Positions 11,650-23,876 of a stretch of DNA of 64,000 nt are shown here, piece by piece. The stretch is from Diphasiastrum complanatum (lineage: Eukaryota > Streptophyta > Lycopodiopsida > Lycopodiales > Lycopodiaceae). How positions within the stretch are numbered: the first letter of the stretch is position 1; every line of letters begins with the position of its first letter. The notes under the pieces are model-generated. The model saw only the letters and a list, made by a program, of their open reading frames with translations, made no database searches and was not told the DNA's origin. Made by a program: the position numbers and the translations under genes. Where the stretch lies: NCBI GenBank assembly GCA_029204225.1, contig CM055103.1, positions 25,182,656-25,246,655 on the forward strand, written 5' to 3'.

Positions 11650-12513
11650 TGTTAGAAGTATTTCTAGTTCGTATAGTGGCTAGATTTACTTACGGATGTA
11701 GTATAGGGATGTAGAAGATCGTCCACTTCCTAAGATCTACAAGCTTCCTAACAAAATAAGAACATAAATGAAATGGAGCACTAAGGCTTCCCAACTAGTG
11801 CTCGGAGATAAATGATATGGCTAAGGCGGTACCCAACTAGCCACTTACTTAAAAAACACAAAGTCTTGCTAAGGCTTCCCAACTAGCAAGAAGACTAATC
11901 TAAATCCTACTTAACACCCAAAGGATAATAGAAATAAGATTGCGGCTAATACTAAGCATAAAACAAATAGAAAGCATGCCACAATATAGAAAACTGATGA
12001 AAAGGAGGCAAGAGGAGGCTCGAGCACCTTCCCTCAAGCTATGAACCCCCCCAAGGGAACACAAATGAAATAGAATGATAATTCTCCAAAATAGGGAGCA
12101 AGATAGCTTAATATCAAAAGTGTTGTGTACATGAGCAATACCTCTCCTCTTATAGCAAGGAGGGTCTTCCATAAGCATCCACTAACATATGGGATTAGTT
12201 TAAAACTTAGCCATTCTAAGGCCTCTAAAAACTTCTAACTTAGAACTTAGAACTTTAAAAGTTTCCAACTTGGGACTTAAGATAACTTAGAATCTTTCTA
12301 AGCTTAAGTTTCTTAAGTCTAAGTTCTAATCCTAAGTTAAGTTATTTTATTATTTTAAGCTTCTACCCATGGACTTACAAAACACATGCCATGTTAGAAG
12401 TTTATTGGCAAATACTCATACGTGGGCTTACAATTGGTGGGCTTACAATACACATGCCACAAAGTTTTATTTCTTTTTTTATATTTTTCACTGTGTTTGC
12501 ACAGTTGCTAACA
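11650..12513 (-). mobile_element. Complete LTR (864 bp) of a Gypsy-type element
   Basis: On the plus strand the repeat begins TGTTAGAAG and ends TTGCTAACA, giving inverted TGTTAG/CTAACA termini. The primer site lies on its low-coordinate side, so this is a 5' LTR read on the minus strand. Related truncated copies lie at 10826-11071 and, inverted, at 19881-20527. It abuts the plus-strand Gypsy pol at 12514 and so looks inserted into that older element. Confidence 0.8.
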
Positions 12514-15511
12514 TTATCCCCCTCTATTGGATTGGTGGTCCCACACCAATCGAAGCTTTTTCTTCCTAAATCTTTTGAGCTTCCTAGAGGCGAGATTGTT
12601 GTTGTCGGGATTGGTATGAATACCGTGTGCCCAGCATCAAGATAATTGTACCTCTCCACTCCCGATCGATCATGACCAATTACCTGACCTGAATACACCT
12701 ATCATCAATATCAATTTTATTGATATTCTTCCACACCATGATGAACTGCTAAATGTTGCATGGCTACTTACTAATGAATCAGACAATTATTTTATTGATG
12801 ACGAGAACGTCTTATAAATTCAGAATTGCCCAGAAGATATGGACATTTCAGATCCTCAACTATATGGAAGCACTCCCACCTAGGACCTATCCGCAACATG
12901 CTTCCAAGGTGGAACCAGTTGCCAATGTTGCAATTGAAAAACCTGAGACAAAATTCTATCGTCCCAAACGCCCACACTATCCATGGGATCTCTGTGAGGA
13001 GGAGACTATCTTTCAAATTGATGACGAGATCCTCTATGACATACCAACTCTCCCTCATCCACACACATCTCCACCACCGAAACCTCAACCATGTGGTCAT
13101 ACTATGAAAGAGAAAATGAAAAAACCACTTCAAATGCAACGGTCGGGTGACCTCACCACTGTTCGGGAAGTTTTTGAGATTGCCTCTAGTCCTACACCAG
13201 TCCTCGAAAAATTTTAAGCACCATCTCGGCAAGAGAAAGACAAGGCTCTTCTCAAATCTCTAGCCCATGATGTTCCCGCATACTTTAAGGACTATACGAT
13301 CGAGGATGTCACAATCCAATTACCCCAAGCTCAACGTGAGCCAACTGGTAATTCACTCTACAAAAGCCCTGCACAAACCATAACCCTTTCCCTGAGTGAG
13401 CCAAATGGAACCAATGAATATCTTGTCCACGTCGGAGCTTATCTCAATCGCGAACAACGCAGATGGCTTGAAAAGCTCCTGCGAAAATATCGACATGTCT
13501 TTGCCTGGACCTATAAAGACATGAAAGGCATCTCACCCCAAGTAGCTATGCATTGTATCCCGCTTAAACCGGGTGCGAGACCCACTGCGAGTCGTCCATA
13601 CAGATGCAATCCCATCTATAAGGCTAAGATCAAAGAAGAATTACAACACCTCTTTAATGCGGAATTTATCTATGAAATTGAGCATACTGAGTGGGTCTCC
13701 CCAATTGTCATCATCCCCAAGAAAACTGGAAAACTCCGCATTTGTGTCGATTTTGAACGTGATCATTTTCCATTACCTTTCGGAGAATCCATCTTAGAAA
13801 ATATAGCAGGAGATGAGGCTTACTCCTTCTTAGATGGCTTTAGCGGATATAATATGATCCAAATTGCTGAAGAAGATCAACACAAAACTGCGTTTGCCAC
13901 GGAATGGAGAACCTTCTACTGGAAAGTCATGCCCTTTGGTCTCTGCAATGCTCCTAGCACCTTCCAATGTGTTATGCAAGCGGCCTTTTCTCAGCAGATG
14001 GGCGATACCTTAGAAGTTTACTTGGACGATTTAGGAGCACATTCCGAAGAAATACGCTATCTGTCTATGCTCGAATTTTTTTTTATCCAATGTCAACGCT
14101 TCGACATCTCTCTTAATCCTGAAAAATGCCAGATTTGGGTAACCCATGGTATTGTGTTAGGACATATTATCTCACGAAATGGCATTGCCACTGACCCTGA
14201 AAAGATCCTTATCATTCAAAATCTACTGGAACCGCGTACGATACGTGAAGTTTACTCCTTCCTTGGCCACGCCAACTACTATCGGTGCTTTATTTGTGAT
14301 TTCGCTAACAAAGCACGCTTAATCTACAAAGTAGTTGTAGTTCCTAAATGGACGGATGAACAACGCGTCACCTTTCATCAACTCAAGGAAGCCCTTACCA
14401 ATGCACCCATCCTCCGGGCTCGTAATTATTCTAAAGAATTCCATGTGCATGCCGATGCATCCAAGTATGCCATTGGAGCAGTGCTCACCCAACTGGGAGA
14501 ATTCAAAAAGGACTATCCAATTCATTTTCTTAGTCGACAATTGATACCTACTGAAGTCAATTATACCACTACCAAACGTGAAGCCTTGGCAATGGTATAT
14601 GCGGTTCAGAAGTTTTGCCATTATCTTCTAGGAAAAGTCTTTGCGTTCTTCACTGATCATCAAGCACTGTTGTATCTCATCAACAAGACCTGCACCACAT
14701 GCCGTATTACTAGATGGATCCTATTATTGCGAGAATTTGAGTTTAGGATCGTGGTTCATAAGGGAGTTCAACATTTTGTAGCAGACCATCTATCCCGAAT
14801 CCCTAACCTTCCTACCCCTGATCAAGACATCAATGATGATTTACCAGATGCAATCCTTTTCCAAGTTGACTCTACACCTGTATGGGTTAAGGAAATTATC
14901 GAATATCTAACTTCAGGACAGATGGATCCTTCATTCTCTAAACCTAAACAACGTGCATTGGTCCTCAAAACTAAACCTTATACATTAATTGCAGGACAAC
15001 TCTACAAGCAAAGGTTAGATGGAATTATCCGACGATGTCTTATTGAAGGAGAAATACCCTCTGTAATTTCCTCACTCATGAAGGTATTGGTGCCGGCCAT
15101 TCATCCTCTGAAACAACTGCTAACAAAATTCTCTTGGCCAGTTTTTGGTGGCCAACACTCTTTAAGGATACGCACAATTACACTAAGGCTTGTGATGTCT
15201 GCCAACGCACAAAATGCTTTCAAAAAACAGACTACATGCTTTTACACCTCGTAACCACTGATCAAGCTTTTCAGAATTGGGGAATTGATTATGTTGGACC
15301 TATTAGTCCTGCTGCTCGACACACACAATCTCATTACATCATAGTAGCTACGGACTATTGCACCAAATGGGCTGAAGCAAGAGCTGTTCGCAATGCTGAC
15401 GCTCGTTCTACTGCCAAATTTCTCTATGAACAGGTTATAGTTCGGTTCGGATGTCCTCTAGAGCTTATTAGTGATAGGGGTACACATTTTCTTAACTCTA
15501 TCATAGAACCC
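12514..15511 (+). mobile_element. Gypsy (Ty3-type) pol: reverse transcriptase, RNase H, integrase N-part
   Basis: One frame runs 12753-15254, broken only by a TAA at 13215-13217, and a +1-type shift near 15135 leads into 15134-15535. It encodes an N-terminal linker (LNREQRRWLEKLL), reverse transcriptase with VSPIVIIPKK, RICVDFE, MPFGLCNAPSTFQ and the active site YLDD at 14019-14030, RNase H (HVHADASKYAIGAV, YTTTKREALAMVYA, FTDHQAL, VADHLSRI), the integrase zinc finger (CDVCQR at about 15191), and integrase with GIDYVGPI and LISDRGTHF. It stops being homologous at about 15511, before the third catalytic residue (Glu), so the integrase is truncated. The protease region is not clear. The long open frame suggests a fairly recent copy. 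Confidence 0.93.
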
Positions 15512-16204
15512 TGTTTTTATCTTGATATGGATTAGCTGTTTTCTTTCCTACTGTTTTTCTTCCTTTCTATTGTCTGCATGGCATTTCGACAACATTTCTA
15601 CTGTGCTTTCTTGTTCCAACCATCAAGATACTATCAGATCAGGTATACCAACAGTCTTCTCTGAGAAAACCACAAAAGTCAATAGTTTTAGAAGAAATTT
15701 TCTTCACAACATCTCAGATAGAATTCGCCTGACCCATTTTTCATAGAGTACGATTCATTTTCGGCCTTCGCAAATTCTGTCTCAGATAAAAAAATGTCTA
15801 AAGATAGAAAAATGTAGTTTTATTCATCAGATATCCATCATCAAAATTCGCAGACAATTCGTTGGAGCTCAAATTGATCCTCACGATTTTTCTGCTGTCT
15901 CTGTGAATTCTGATCAAACACATTTTTGCACTGTCAGACGTTTTTTCTCTTTTGGCATAGAAAAATCACTTACAAAAATTTGCAGGCCCTCAAAACGTTG
16001 CCTCAAAATTTGTGACCATCATTACCAAATCGTGGACACTGAGGATGATTTTTGGGTGAAGTTGCGAATTCCTGCCAAAAAAAGTCTATATATAGTCCTC
16101 CACCTTCTCTCCACGAGTTCATTTTAGATTGCTGCTCTCGAGTTCATGCCAAAATATTTTCAAAATTTTCAAAATTCTTAGAGCAGTCTAAAATCATTGT
16201 TATC
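15512..16204 (+). other. Non-coding stretch ahead of the gag-like gene, with TATA motif
   Basis: No pol homology remains after 15511. A TATATATA at 16087-16094 lies 110 bp before the ATG of the gag-like ORF (16205). This could be part of an LTR or leader of a second Gypsy copy, but I found no TG..CA end or primer site. Confidence 0.45.
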
Positions 16205-18129
16205 ATGGCTTCCTGCGATTCCTTGCTTAGTTTGCATCGACGTAAACCCCCTCATCCTTATTCAGGGGATATCGTCATGACCTATCTTAAGAATTACGCC
16301 AAGCAGCTCACCCTGGCCAAGGATATCCTCACCAACCTTGGCTTTGATCTAACACTTTTTTCGGGACCAGCAGAGCGAGAGCCTCATCCGAGCAGACTAC
16401 TCCACCTATTCGGATGAGTTCCAAACTTTCTGGATTACATCCAAGAGTGGCAGCTATTCTATTATCAATGTCTCTCCTGGGGATCTCCAGAGCATCGACT
16501 TTCCTAATCTCGAAGAGACAATCCATGGAAAGGGCACCAGCTATGATGCCAAGTACTTCACAAAATTTCTGACAGACGACGGCAAAACCATTGCCCAAAC
16601 CAACGACGAGATCGCTATCCGCCTCATCACGGATTCCCATCTACGGGCTGCCTCAGAGATCCTTGTCACCATGGTCACAGTGCATACCACCAAGATGGAT
16701 CGCATACCACCAAGCGACCTCTTTTCTCTGACCCTCACCAAGGACGATCCCACTCAAAATTACAAGTGGGCTGAGAAGGTAGCAGAGAAGTTGTGCGGAG
16801 CTCTGAAAGCCCACAAACCAACTACCAAATGTGGGTATCTCCTCCACATGTTGGTCACCAAACAATTGGGGTCTAGGGCGGCTGCTGCCATCAAGGAGCT
16901 GGATGATGTTTATCCAAGCACAAAAAGCGAGCCACCCTGCAACCGACAACAGAACTGGTCTCACCAGCCCCACCTACTAAGAAGCAGAAAGGGAAGGCGA
17001 TCAACACAGAAGCCGATGTCCCACATGACATTCTATCCAGCAACATCGGGGTGGAATATGCTGAATCCGGAGGGAGCCTTAAACCATCTCAAGTCCCAAA
17101 GGAGGTCCTAGAGCAGCAGGCGACCTTACTTCACCAGGCCCAGCAACGCCAACAAGCAGTAGCAGCAGCAGCAACTCCGGAACGATAGACACTTCCGGCT
17201 CTGATCTTATGGGCGTGATTCCGTCCACACAGACAATCTCCTCTCCATCACTTGCTCTCACACTCCCACCACCACCCCCACCATTTACTGCCACCTCCAC
17301 ACCCTCACTAACTCTCAACACGGGCTTCACTTCCACACTTCCACAAAAGTCCTCACCTGTACAAATCTCCACCCTACTTGACTCCACAGTCAACGTAGAT
17401 GATTTTGCATTACAATTACTAACTGCACTTCCATCAACCACTGTCATCACTAACCCAATCCAACAATCTCCGCCACACAATCTATTTGGCACCCTAGGGA
17501 GACAGTATACTATGCGGCAATTCAACGATGGTGCTATGGCGGACCTTCAGAAAGAAAAAGCAAGGCTGGAGGAGGAGAACAAACAACAACGGCTGCAGAT
17601 CCAGAACCTCACGAATTACAATCAACAAAAGCAGCAGATGCTACTCCATCCTCAGAACCAGCTCCAACTGAAGGTATCCAACATGCAGCAAACCATCAAT
17701 ACCCTCAAAGCCGAAAAGGATGAGGCTATAGCAGATTCACAAGCAGCACGTTCCGCTATGAAGGAACAGTTGGAAATGGTGGACTTCAACGACTTCGCAC
17801 CACTAGCTATTCCTGAGGGAATTGCCATTCTAGTGGTGGCCTATCAAACGTTGGCCCAAAAGCTGAAAGCCACGATGGAGCAACACTCAAAATTACAGCA
17901 ATCATACATTGCTTCCGTCGAGGCCCTAAACCAGCACATAGCCACCCTAGAAGAACGCGTAAAGGCTGCTGCCCAGTCGACACCGCCGGTTCATGCAGAA
18001 CACACCCGATTCCATGATTCGGGGCACCACTTTGATGGACCAGATGGTGGAGATGGAGCAGGATTCCAACAACCTCCTCCTGCAACACAAGGCTCCGTAT
18101 TTCAAGGCCAACCCCTGGGGCAAGAATGA
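16205..18129 (+). pseudogene. Gag-like gene of a Gypsy-type element, frameshifted
   Basis: Starts at an ATG in good context (ATCATGGCTTCC). The frame moves near 16367 and again near 16918, and a third frame (17209-18129, 306 codons) ends in TGA. The joined parts read as one long protein: a helical N-terminus (YLKNYAKQLTLAKDIL), a capsid-like middle (DLFSLTLTKDD, YLLHMLVTKQL), a basic patch PPTKKQKGKA that could be a nuclear signal, a Pro/Thr/Ser-rich hinge with eight prolines, then a long coiled coil (from about 17535). No CCHC zinc knuckle is visible. Assignment to the same family as the pol at 12514 rests on proximity only; I do not recognise a close relative. Confidence 0.6.
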
Positions 18130-18435
18130 CGCGGGAGCGCGTGCGTGGGACTGATTTGTGTTAGTCCTTTAATTTTCTTTTGTGCGGAAGCCCTTACAGG
18201 ATCCCAGACACTCGACTACGCATCACAGAACATATTCTATTCTAGCAATCATGATATACAGCACAAGACAAGATGCACGAAAATAGAGTGACTAAATTAT
18301 CAATTTTAGTTTAGAGTGAATTTGTCAGTGTCACGCTCGTTGGCGGAATGACATTCTATGCTTTTGCTGTGTTCTGCTCGTTGGCAGACTTTCATGCACA
18401 GCTATGGTGTATTTTCTTTCTTACTCTGTTCGCTA

Positions 18436-18474
<39 letters not shown>

Positions 18475-18850
18475 GATCTATATATTCCCTCTTTTTTATG
18501 ATCCAAAGAGGATCGTTTATACCTCCACTATGTGGAGTTTACAAGATAGCTAGCTGCCAGCTGGCAGCGCAAAAGATTTTCCTTCGTATGTTTTGTAATC
18601 TCCCGTTTGCTTTCGTTCTTTTCGTAGTTTTCGTTTCGCGTCCGTTTTTCGGCTTTGCGGTCTTGGAGGTGTGTTTGTGATTCGCGATTGATTCGCAAAT
18701 CGTTCGTGCTTCGAGTCAAAGACACGTTGACTGTTGCGAATTGTTCTTGTTTTGTGCTTTGAGTCAAAGTCATGTTGACTGTCGCGAATTGTTCGACCTT
18801 CGTATCTTGTTTGTGTTGCGACAAAGTTGTAGGAGTTCACCATTTCTAAC
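18130..18850 (-). mobile_element. Probable 3' LTR region of a minus-strand Copia element
   Basis: On the minus strand TGTTAGAAATGGTGAAC begins at 18850, directly after the RNase H end and a purine-rich tract, as expected for a 3' LTR. A TATA-like ATATATAG lies about 365 bp in. The far end is not resolved and it does not align well with the putative 5' LTR at 23877. Confidence 0.5.
18438..18470. repeat. (CT)n microsatellite
   Basis: Uninterrupted CT tract of about 33 bp inside the LTR-like sequence. Confidence 0.95.
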
Positions 18851-18859
18851 ACTCCCTCT

Positions 18860-19880
18860 TGAACCTTGCAGCTTTGTTCGTATAATCCAATTGCCTTGCC
18901 TCTCTTTGCTTGGTAAAGAGTGGCTTGTCGAGCGGTTTTGTGAGGAGATCTGCAATCATATTTTCTGATTTCATGAACTGGACCTAGAGCTCTCCTTTCG
19001 AGATCAAATCTCAAATATGATGGTACTTCAGAGGAATGTGCTTCGTCTTTGAATGGAAGACAGGATCCTGGGACAGATAGATGGCACTCTGAGAGTCCAT
19101 CATGATCGTGTTTGGCCCCTCTTGTGCTGTCCCGATTGCCTCCAACATCATTTGCAGCCACACTACCTCATTTGCCACTTTCGAGGCTGCGACATACTCA
19201 GCTTCGCAAGAGGATTGAGCTACCAAGGTTTGCTTTTTGCATATCCAGCTGATTGCAGCTTCGCACGCTATTGTACATCCTCCAGTAATGGACTTGCTGT
19301 GATCTTTGCATTTCGCCTAGCTCGCATCACTGTAGTGATGCAGCTCGAATCCTTTCTCTTTGTTTCTAGCTCTGTAGGTTAATCCAACATTCTAGGCACT
19401 CTTTAGATACTGTAGGATTCGTTTGGCCATTTTCCAATGTGCTAGACCAGGACTGGAACAGATTTGGCTCAATGCGTAAACAGAGAAGGCCAGATCGGGT
19501 CTAGTACAAATTGTTAAGTACATCAAACTACCGATTAAGTTCTGGTAGGGTATACCTGCCATCTTCTATTCTTTCTCTTCTGTTTTTGGGCAATTCTGGT
19601 TCGTGAGCTTGGCTCTAGCTATCATTGGTGTGGCTTTCTCTTCACAGTCCATCATGTGGTACTGCTTCAGCACTCTTCTGGCGTTATTCTGACTGACTCA
19701 AGTGCATTTTGCCATTTGTTTGATCTCTTCTGATCTCCAGCCCTAGGCATTTTGTTGCTTCTCCAAGACCTGTGATTTCGTAGTTTTCAGAGATCTGACT
19801 CTTCGTGTCTTTGATCAACATGAAAGAATTTTCTATCATCAACGAATCATCCACGAAAATGGCCAGTATCACAAAATCTT
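18860..19880 (-). pseudogene. Copia reverse transcriptase end and RNase H
   Basis: The minus strand reads from the RT active site (ILAIFVDDSLM, intact FVDD) through ATKCLGLEIRRD, IGSLMYL and TRPDLAF to RNase H (VAQSSCEAEYVAAS, MMDSQSAI, HSKTKHIPLKYH, MIADLLTKPLDK). Several stops and frameshifts break it. The upstream half of RT is missing: the sequence is cut at 19880 by an LTR fragment. Confidence 0.9.
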
Positions 19881-20527
19881 TTAGAACTTAGAATTAGGAA
19901 ACTTAAGATTAGAAATATTTTATCTTAAGTTTTCCTAAGTTAAGAAATTTGAAGTTCTAAATCCTAAGTTAGAAGTTCTAGAAAGGCTAGAAACAGATTA
20001 GTCCCATAAGTTAGTAGACACTTATGGAAGACCCTCCTTGCCATAAAAGGAGAGGTATTTGCATTGTAAACAACACTTTTGAGATTAAGCTATCTTGCTC
20101 TCTATTTTGGAGAATTATCATTCTATTTCATTTGTGTTCCCCTTGGAAGGTGCATAGCTTGAGGGAAGGTGCTCGGGCCTCCTCTTGCCTCATTTTCATC
20201 AGTTTTATTGTGGCATGTTCATTACTACTTATTTGCTTAGTATTAGCCACAGTCTCATTTCATTACTCTTTGGGTGTTAATCTAGGATTTAGTTTAATCA
20301 CCTTGCTAGTTGGGTAAGCCTTAGTAAGGTTTTGTATTTTGTCATCTTAGTTAATTTCATTTCTATTTCAAGCACTAGTTGGATAAGCCTTAGTGCTTCA
20401 TCATTGTTTTATTTTTGCACTCCGTCTAAAGCTTGGTAAAAAAATTTAGAAAGCGGACGATCCTCTCTATACTACACCACATCGTGAGTAGATCTAGCCA
20501 AACATCGACAAACCAGATTTACTTCCA
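19881..20527 (+). mobile_element. LTR copy lacking its first part, inverted relative to 11650-12513
   Basis: The plus strand matches the reverse complement of 11650-12340 at high identity (for example GGAGAATTATCATTCTATTT and GAGGGAAGGTGCTCG) and ends TTACTTCCAACA. No primer site follows. It separates two Copia fragments, each cut at this LTR. Confidence 0.8.
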
Positions 20528-21170
20528 ACAAGCACTTTGGTTATCACAAAACAAAATTGTAGGGCTGTACTGATACAGATTGATGTCTGACAGCAAATTT
20601 CTCGACCAAAACGCTTCCTTAATAGATTGAGAAACAACAATATATTCTACTTTAGTAGAAGAAAGTGCGATAGAGACAAAATAGGACCGCCATTGAAGAA
20701 GAATGTAAATCCAGATGTGGACTTACGATGGTCTGCATCTCCTCCTCACCTTGCATCAGAATATCCACTGAGCTGATGAAGATTGTCATTGCTGACATCT
20801 CCATAGCAGATGCACTAATCCATGGTAGCTCGAATATATCTCATGACTCAAATAAGAGCCTTCCAATGGGTAATTCCAGGATAAGCCATGTATTGGTTGA
20901 GTGAGCTGACACAAAAGAGATATTTGGCCTTGTATAGACCATTGCGTACATGAGAGATCCGAGTATCGATTGATACGGGTATTTTCTCATCTGCTCCTCT
21001 TCCTACTTTGTCTGGGGACATTACTCCTTTGACAAATGCAGTCCTGGATCCATTGGTGAGTGAGCTAATATACAATTCATCAAATTGTATATGTTAAGAA
21101 CATTATGAAGATACCTTTGTTGAGTGATGTAAATCAGTCAATTTGCTCTATCTCTGTGGATTTGAATTCC
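20528..21170 (-). pseudogene. Second Copia RT end / RNase H remnant
   Basis: The minus strand reads LGIQIHRDR, YITQQRYLHNVL, PYQSILGSLMYAMVYTRP, then degraded RNase H. This is the same domain stretch as 18860-19880 but from a different Copia lineage, so two RT ends stand in tandem. It is joined abruptly to the RT start of the next fragment near 21170. Confidence 0.8.
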
Positions 21171-23650
21171 AAGACAGAAGTGAGTTGTCTGATTCTTGAT
21201 CAGAGAAGAATACTCTCTGTCCATAGCTTCTCTCCAGAGATCAGAGTTTGGTTGGCTAAGTGCCTCTTCGACTGTAGTCGGTTCCTGCATTACAAGACAG
21301 ACAGACTCAGGAGTATACCTTGTGGACTGTGTGCGCACTCAGCTTGATCTTTTGGGAGGATTCAACTGATGAACCGCTCCTGGGATATGTTGCTGGGTAG
21401 CAGCAACATCTTCGTTTGATTCGTTGTCTCGAAGTGGGTCGACGATAGACGTTCCTGAGCCAGAAGCTCGGATTGTCGTGTCAATGGCAGGTGATGAAGG
21501 TTCTTCTTGAGCAATATCCTTTTCTTTGAGGTCAACGAACTGATCCTCGATAAAGACTATATCCCGGCTATACAAGATTTGCTGGATATCAGGATTGTAC
21601 AGCTTGTAGGTGTTATCAAATGAAGTATATCTGATCAGGATGGTCTTTAGACCTTGGGAGTCCAATTTCTTCCTTGTGTCCTTTGGGATCTGCGCGTAGG
21701 AAATGCACTTAAAGACTCTTAGGTTCTTCAAAGAAGGCTTGGAGCCTATCCACACCTCGTGGGGTGTCTTGTCTGAGAGGGCTTTGGTCAAACATATGTT
21801 CTGGATGTAAGCTGCAGTGGAGACAGCTTCAGCCTAGAACCTCTTGGGCAACGATGCATGTGCTAGCATACATTTAGCAGATTCGACCAGAGTTCGGTTC
21901 TTCCTCTCAACTAAGCCATTAGACTTAGGACTGTAAGGAGTGATGAATTGCTGCTCAATGCCTTGGCTCTGGAAGTACTCCTTGAACTCGATAGAGATAT
22001 ATTCTCCACCGTTATATGACCTTAGGGCCTTGATCGTCCTTCCAGTCTCCTTTTCTGCACGCTCCTTGAAGATTCTGAAGCAGTTGAAGGCTTCTGATTT
22101 CTTCTTTATGAAGTACACCATCGTTCTTCTCAAGAATTCATCAATAAAGGTTATAAAATACTTGGCTTCCTTTAGCGAAGGATTTTTTATCGGGCCACAA
22201 ATATCTAAATGTATAACATCTAGCAATCCTCTAGCAACATGCTGATGGCTTGACTTAAATGGCTTCCTAGTCTATTTTCCAACTAGACAGTCTTGACAGA
22301 CAGGTAGTTCGAATGTTTCGCAAGGATAGTCGAGATCAAGAACAATAGATTGTCTAGACATTCGTTGTACAACAGCATAATTTAAATGACCAAGTCTATA
22401 ATGCCAAAGTAAACCTTTATTTGATTGAATTGAAATACTGAGAGCCTGACTAGAGGCAGAAAAGAATGACTTAATTTATACAAGTATCCATGTCTCTTTC
22501 CGAGTGCTAGGATCTTGCCTGTCCTATCAAGTACTTTACATTGATCACATTCGAATTCTACTATGTGTCCTAGATCTGTGATTCTGCTTATAGAGAGTAG
22601 ATTCGTAGATAACTTAGGTACATACAGAACTTTGGAGAGTAGCTTAGATTGATCATTTGCAAAGCATAATCTTACAGTGCCTTCACCTTTAATAGCTTGT
22701 GTGCTATTGTCGCCAAGGTGAACGAATTTTTGGGAACTATAAGGTGTATAGGACTCGAAACAGCCAATCAAGCTAGTCATGTGCTGAGTGGCTCCGGAAT
22801 CTAGGAACCAAGAATTGTCGCCAGATGCTCCTTGATGGTTGGTCATGAAGTCATCATGATCCGCTTCTTGAATGGGCTGTGGAGCTTCTGCAGCTGCATT
22901 TGCCACTTGATTCGACTGCCCTTTGCTGCTGTTCTTTGCTTGAAGTATTCGGCAGTCTTGTATTTCGTGGTTGTTTCATTTGCAGTATCTGCATAACAGC
23001 TTCTTCTTTGTCTACGAATTCGACTGTTTCTTGTGGTGAGCTGGTTTCTGGTCTGGCTTTGATAGCTTCGGGCCTTTCTTCTTCTTCTGCTTTGCCATGC
23101 CCTTGTTGGTGTACAAGGCGTGAGAATCAGCTGAGGAACTTGAGGCTTCGTTCCTTCGCGTGTCTTCCTACAACAACATAGTGATGACTCTCAAAAGAGT
23201 CAGTTCTGGATGAGTCGTGATGGTCATCACCCAGCTGCCATAAGAATTTGGCAAGCTTGTAAGCAGTTGCATCACTGCGTCTTGATCATCTATGACAGAT
23301 CCGACAGCGGCCATTTGCCTTAGAATGTTCTTGAATTGATTAATGTGATTCTGCAGAGAATTACCATTCGTCATCTTGAGGGAGTAGAATTTCTTCCTGA
23401 GATGTAGCTTAGAAGCTACATCTTGCACTTCGTATAGCGTGCTCAAGATGTCCCAGACTTCTTTCGATGTCTGAGCCTCAGATACATGGTCGATTTGTGT
23501 ATCCGTGATGTTGAGGATGATCAGCGCGAAAGCTTTTCCAACCTTCACCTTCCATCTGGCGATTGCTGCGTTGTCCGCTTTGGGTTTCCCTTCTGCACCT
23601 GTGACAACGTCATACAATTCTTTTGCCATTAGTACAGTCTTCATCTTAAA
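21171..23650 (-). mobile_element. Copia gag, protease, integrase and RT start
   Basis: Minus-strand order: UBN2-type gag (23168-23644), a CCHC knuckle reading CRYC then a TGA inside it (about 22981) then HEIQDC, protease with WFLDSGATQHMT (22382-22906), the GAG-pre-integrase region, integrase (21834-22226) with VIHLDICGP, RSYNGGEY and NGLVERKN, the integrase tail (21339-21791; PHEVWIGSKPSLKNLRVF), and the RT start EEALSQPNSDLWREAM. The second integrase Asp is Tyr, so this integrase is dead. Small breaks separate most domains. Confidence 0.9.
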
Positions 23651-23864
23651 TTTTCACAGATGGTAATTGGCTCCATCAAGCTTGTCCATGAGAGGACTGG
23701 CTTTCTCTTGGGAATCCATGTGGAAGAATTAGTCTAAGTGATAGGAGAAACTATCAGTGACTTAAGTATGAAAATATGATACTGAAAAATACAGAACAAG
23801 AAAACAATTACTCTATCGGCTAGTAGAGTCTTGTACTGTGGGAGCTAATCGAGCTATAAAGATT

Positions 23865-23876
23865 GCTCTGATACCA
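23865..23876 (-). other. Copia primer-binding site (tRNA-Met)
   Basis: The minus strand reads TGGTATCAGAGC, the standard Copia primer site, immediately after the LTR end TCTCCCAACA. It fixes the 5' end of the minus-strand Copia element at 21171-23650. Confidence 0.9.

Noticed and set aside
12792-13232. 146-codon minus-strand frame
   Set aside because: Complement of the Gypsy pol N-terminal region, with no motif of its own.
12514-18129. Integrated pararetrovirus
   Set aside because: Integrase with zinc finger and catalytic Asp residues follows RNase H, which fits a Gypsy retrotransposon and not a caulimovirus.
18550-18824. Minus-strand frames after the Copia RNase H (203 and 98 codons)
   Set aside because: They extend RNase H into the LTR; the LTR part is not coding.
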